DNA from: Chrysomallon squamiferum | Lineage: Eukaryota > Mollusca > Gastropoda > Neomphalida > Peltospiridae | DNA: 47,885 nucleotides | Assembly: GCA_012295275.1 (NCBI GenBank) | Contig: CM022678.1 | Span: forward strand, 8,728,047-8,775,931 | Direction of reading: 5' to 3' | Part shown: piece after piece, positions 44,335-47,885 of the stretch | Position numbering within the stretch: the stretch's first letter is position 1 | Layout: each line of letters opens with the position of its first letter | The notes under the pieces: generated by a model | The model's input: the letters and a program-made list of their open reading frames with translations, nothing else | Database searches by the model: none | What the model was told of the DNA's origin: nothing | Position numbers and translations under genes: made by a program

Positions 44335-44339
44335 TTTAG
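43866..44339. other. Intron-like stretch with two (TTA)n tracts
   Basis: Tracts near 43989-44018 and 44277-44332. No gene. Confidence 0.6.
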
Positions 44340-44471
44340 ATATAAATGAGTGTACATCAACTGATGTCAGTATTACTAAGTACACCAATACTTGTACTAA
44401 GAGAATCAGTGGATTCACTTGTTCCTGTCTGGCTGGGAAGAAACTTGAAAATGACCAGACAACATGTGTTA
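44340..44471 (+). CDS. cbEGF-like exon, intact frame
   Basis: 132 nt, phase 1-1, DINECTSTDVSITKYTNTC then FTCSCLAGKKLENDQTTCV. Acceptor ATTCTTTAG, donor TTA|GTAAGC. Confidence 0.75.
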
Positions 44472-44694
44472 GTAAGCAGAATTTCTCGTTACAAAATACA
44501 ATAATGTAAAAATAAATTTTTAAATATTTTAAAAACATAATTATATTTTGAAATCTGAAGCAAATTTTCATGATATTTACATTATTCTTTTAATATAATT
44601 TTATAAATTTTGTTTTATAATAAAAACTAACACAAAAATTTGATTTTAATTTAATTTATTTATTTTCAAATTAAATTTTATTTTTGCCTCTCAG

Positions 44695-44830
44695 ACCATT
44701 GTCAGTGTAAAGCTGGCTGGGTGGTGTGTGATGTGAATACAACAGAGATGAATGTAGTGTTTCAACAGTTTCATGTCAAGCAAACAGCAACTGCAAAAAC
44801 CTGCCAGTCTCCTATCATTTGAATGTATAG
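44695..44830 (+). pseudogene. EGF-like exon with 33-nt deletion
   Basis: As 2257-2425 but lacking the segment from GTGTAAG to CAGATGA, so the GYHNLSDEC core is gone. Donor TAG|GTAAGT is kept. Confidence 0.65.
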
Positions 44831-45818
44831 GTAAGTAGAATATATTCTTAATAAATAGTTAATTTACAATGTTAAAAAAATTTCGTAACAAGTTTTAATT
44901 ATAATGTTTTATTTAATAAACAGCTATATTCAATGAATAATTCCTTATTACTTAATAAATAGTTATATGTTATAAATGATTTCTTATTATTTAATAAATA
45001 GTTATATGTTACAGATGATTTCTTATTATTTATGAAATAGTTATATGTTACAAATGATTTCTTATTATTTATGAAATAGTTATATGTTACAAATAACTTC
45101 CTATTACTTAATAAATAGTTATAGTATAAAAATGAGTCCTTTTTATTTAAAAGAATACTTAAATGATACAAATGATTGATGAATTGTTTACATATTTTTG
45201 TGATTTTAATTACCAAAGAAAACAGAATAGCTGTTTTGAACTGAGAAATGAGTTAATTAATACAGCTCTTTGTTTGGCATTAAAATATAATAAATAAATA
45301 AATAAATATAATAATAAAAATATCATTTTATATTTTTTAATAAATTTTTATTCAAAATTAAGAGAATGTGTATTTAACCCAGATAATCAGCTTTCAGTGA
45401 CTAAGAAATTAAAAAGAAAAAAAAGAAAGAAAGAAACCCTGTTTTGTACCAGCTAACTTTGTTTTTGCAGTTTGAGTCTCATTAATGTTCAAGAACATTA
45501 TGAAAAAATTAAACATAATAAAAATAAAAATAATGTTTCACAACTAATAATTAAACTATTATTAAACAGATATTTATTAATTAATTAATTCATTCATTCA
45601 TGTAATAGATACATTTTTTTTATAGTTGAATGAATGATTGGTATCCTTCTTTAACTAACAATGAGAAAAGCTACATCTGTTCTTGTTATTTTAATTGTGA
45701 CAAAATTTGATAAAATTATAAACTATTTTATTTTCATTTATACCAGAATGTGATAAAATTGTAAATTATTTTAGTTGTGACAAAATATAATAAAGTTATA
45801 AAAATATTTTATGTTCAG
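44831..45818. other. Intron-like stretch with 39-bp array
   Basis: Array at about 44930-45180 with about six units; otherwise AT-rich as in 1156-2256. Confidence 0.6.
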
Positions 45819-45963
45819 TTGTGACAGTGCTGAAGTGAACAGTTCGTGTGAACAGGGCTGCAGTGAACAGTTCGTGTGAACAGGGCTGCAGGGTGCATGA
45901 CACAGTGGAGCAGTGTTTGTGTAGAAATGTTTACCTTGAATTCAGACAACAAAACATGCTCAG
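45819..45963 (+). pseudogene. EGF-like exon with 28-bp tandem duplication
   Basis: Same borders as 1039-1155, but TGAACAGTTCGTGTGAACAG plus GGCTGCAG occurs twice. This adds a further frameshift to the ancestral one. Confidence 0.7.
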
Positions 45964-46497
45964 GTGAGTCAGTTCTATCTGGTTCTCAGGTTAAATTGTT
46001 CACTTCAAGCATTCTTAGTTTATTCATATTTCCAGTGTAAGTTTTATCTCTTTGAATCTGAATGGTCAGCATTTCTACCATTACCTGTTTTTATTTTATT
46101 ATATTTTGTATTATTAACAATGTCATGCTCATTATATATTCAGCAATCAGTTTGCAACTTATGTATGCATTAGTAGGTTTTGTGCTATTCAAATAGTTGT
46201 TAAACTTCTCTTTTCAGGAATTAAGAAAAATTTCAATGCAGTTAATACTGTTTCAGAAACTTGACAGAATTTATGAATAAATTTTATTAATAATAGTTAC
46301 ATCTGTGTAACTTAAACTTGATTAATTTTAGAAATGCTCAGAACTTATGAATTTTAAATTTCAGTTAATTAGAAATACATTAGAAATAATTTCAGTGTAA
46401 ATGATATTTGAGTAATTTTAGAAACTTGTCAAAATGTATGAGAAAGTTTAATTGTTGTTAATGATTGAGATATAATTTATCTGTTTCTCTCTTTCAG

Positions 46498-46618
46498 ATA
46501 TAAATGAATGTAATTCAAAAATATTTACACTCAGAACTAAAACTACTAAGATGGAGTCTACACATGTAACTGTATGGATGGTTTATAAATGGGGAAACTG
46601 ACAAAATTACTTGTAGAG
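46498..46618 (+). pseudogene. cbEGF-like exon, frameshifted
   Basis: Mirror of 388-506. It keeps the last cysteine but has two extra bases in GGTTTATAAATGGGG, which disrupt the G-Y core. Acceptor CTTTCAG, donor GAG|GTAGAT. Confidence 0.65.
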
Positions 46619-47598
46619 GTAGATATAAATATTAGTATACACACTCACACACACATCAACAGATGCACAAGCAAAGATTCACACACATTCAACACATGCA
46701 CATGCAAATATTCACACACATGAAACATGCACACACAAACCTCCATATACATACATATACAGTGAATTTAATTAAATCAAATCAAATACAGTGAAATCAA
46801 TAAAATGAAATGATATACATTGAAATGAAATGCAGTGTGATACAGTGCAATACAATAAAATAAAATAAATGAAATGAAAACTATGAAATACAAATACACA
46901 CAACACAACACAACACAATACAATACAATAAATAACTGAACAAACTGAACTGAACTGAACTGAACTGAAAATAAAAAAATAAAATAAAATAAAAAAAATA
47001 AAAAAAAATGGAATCAAATGAAATAAAATAAAAAGTAATGTGTGAAATGATTCACAATGAAATAAATGAAATGCAATACAATGCTAAATTAAACTGATTT
47101 TGTCCATGGAATAAATGGCTTTTTAACAGTAAGTAAAAAAATCATGAAAATAATTAAGTGACAACCCATCCCATTTGAATCATATCAACCTTCATTTTAC
47201 ATGTAAATTGTATAATATTGTTTATACAAGTCTGAATATTATTTTATTTTTAATGTTTTTTTTTTTTTTTTTTTTTTTTTTCAGGTTTTATTTTTTTCAT
47301 AGGTTCCTTTATCATAAGCTTGTTTTGAGAATGAAAGAAAATGTGAGAAGTGACATTGATTCTAAGTGACTTGTTGTGTTTATCTCCAAGTTCTTCAAGT
47401 TTTCTCACTTTAATGAACAAACTAAACAGAAGAAACAGCAGACGATAAAACCACAACAAATATGAAGAACTGAATACTTGAAGAATATTGAGAATTTCTA
47501 GAAAGTTCCACACCAAAAGTAATATTTTAAAAACAGTTACTTGTTATGTGGACTGCACTTACTGAAGAATTTATAAATCTGTGAAACTGTGATTTCAG
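46619..47598. other. Low-complexity and AT-rich stretch
   Basis: Simple repeats to about 47030, poly-T at 47257-47281 ending in TTTCAG. A short frame KLVLRMKENVRSDIDSK (47319-47370) could be an alternative terminal exon, but evidence is thin. Confidence 0.4.
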
Positions 47599-47735
47599 AT
47601 TCAAAGTGTCATTCATGCAAGATACAGTCAGACATAGACCAGTGGACAGAATGTTTGGACCAGACAGTCAAGTGTGTGAAAAAGAAATTATTTTTAAAAA
47701 TGACTGATGTAGAAATCCTTGATTTACTGCTTTAA
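47599..47735 (+). CDS. Cysteine-rich terminal exon candidate
   Basis: The acceptor GTGATTTCAG suits a phase-1 entry, as in the upstream EGF exons. The frame reads SKCHSCKIQSDIDQWTECLD, QTVKCVKKKLFLKMTDVEIL, DLLL, stop. C-x2-C, C and C-V spacing vaguely recalls the Ly6/uPAR fold, but only four cysteines are visible, so this is tentative. It would be the C-terminal exon of the EGF gene model. Confidence 0.35.
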
Positions 47736-47833
47736 AAAAAAACTACAAATTGTATAGCTCAAGGGAGATAATTTTATTATTATGATTATTTTTTTATTAA
47801 TGTACTGGTAAAGATTTTTGTAAAAAGTATGCT

Positions 47834-47839
47834 AATAAA
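47834..47839 (+). terminator. Possible polyadenylation signal AATAAA
   Basis: AATAAA about 100 bp after the candidate stop at 47735, consistent with the end of a plus-strand transcript. AT-rich sequence makes chance matches common. Confidence 0.3.
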
Positions 47840-47885
47840 ACATAAAATGGAAGAAGATATGTTGTTTGGAAGATATTTTCTTAAT

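Larger units (their letters stand above)
41440..46150. repeat. Inverted copy of block B (17990-22685)
   Basis: Reverse complement with very few differences by eye over the CpG-rich part (41450-43060). From about 44300 outward it resembles block A (1-2860) more than 17990-19915. Confidence 0.85.

Noticed and set aside
1-47885. tRNA, rRNA or snRNA genes
   Set aside because: No cloverleaf-like or conserved RNA sequence recognised by eye; a covariance scan could still find one.

Overview
The window looks like AT-rich nuclear DNA from an invertebrate animal. Short exons with GT/AG borders sit in long introns full of microsatellites and minisatellites, alongside decayed piggyBac and LINE copies. 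The gene families (calcium-binding EGF exons, a STAND-type NTPase with an ankyrin-like tail) would suit a mollusc or another lophotrochozoan. That placement is inference; nothing here fixes the species. There is no operon, ribosome binding site, CRISPR array, rRNA or tRNA that I can recognise.

Layout. A run of exactly 200 N (22686-22885) splits the window into two contigs that share several blocks in opposite orientation. Block A (about 1-2860) has inverted copies at about 44300-46980 and, from about 1760, at 28700-30090. Block C (2870-10690: 81-bp repeat array, NTPase pseudogene, LINE ORF1, piggyBac) is inverted at 22886-28700. One coiled-coil exon (12480-12735) is inverted at 30103-30360. 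Block B (17990-22685) is inverted at about 41440-46150, and its first part is also a direct copy of 720-2860.

Genes. (1) EGF-like exons, minus strand in the left contig and plus in the right, form one family. The best model is 42682-47735. Most exons carry frameshifts or stops, and the same lesions recur in several copies, so the family decayed before it was duplicated. (2) A small coiled-coil protein gene on the minus strand (12591-16264) has clean phase-0 exons but no last exon. The right contig has a copy of its coiled-coil exon followed by a plausible last exon (30116-31460). (3) A decayed NTPase/ankyrin gene (plus at 5856-8135, minus at 24020-26318) lies antisense to the EGF exons. (4) A LINE ORF1 remnant carries a 20-bp minisatellite. 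(5) Two piggyBac copies appear to descend from one insertion. (6) Small unrecognised exons lie at 22135-22672 with mirror 41455-42030, at 38485-40317, and at 17345-17790.

31460-41400 is unique to the right contig and mostly non-coding, with many simple repeats. The main caution is that both contig ends at the gap fall inside duplicated sequence, so the apparent inversion may be biological or a scaffolding error.
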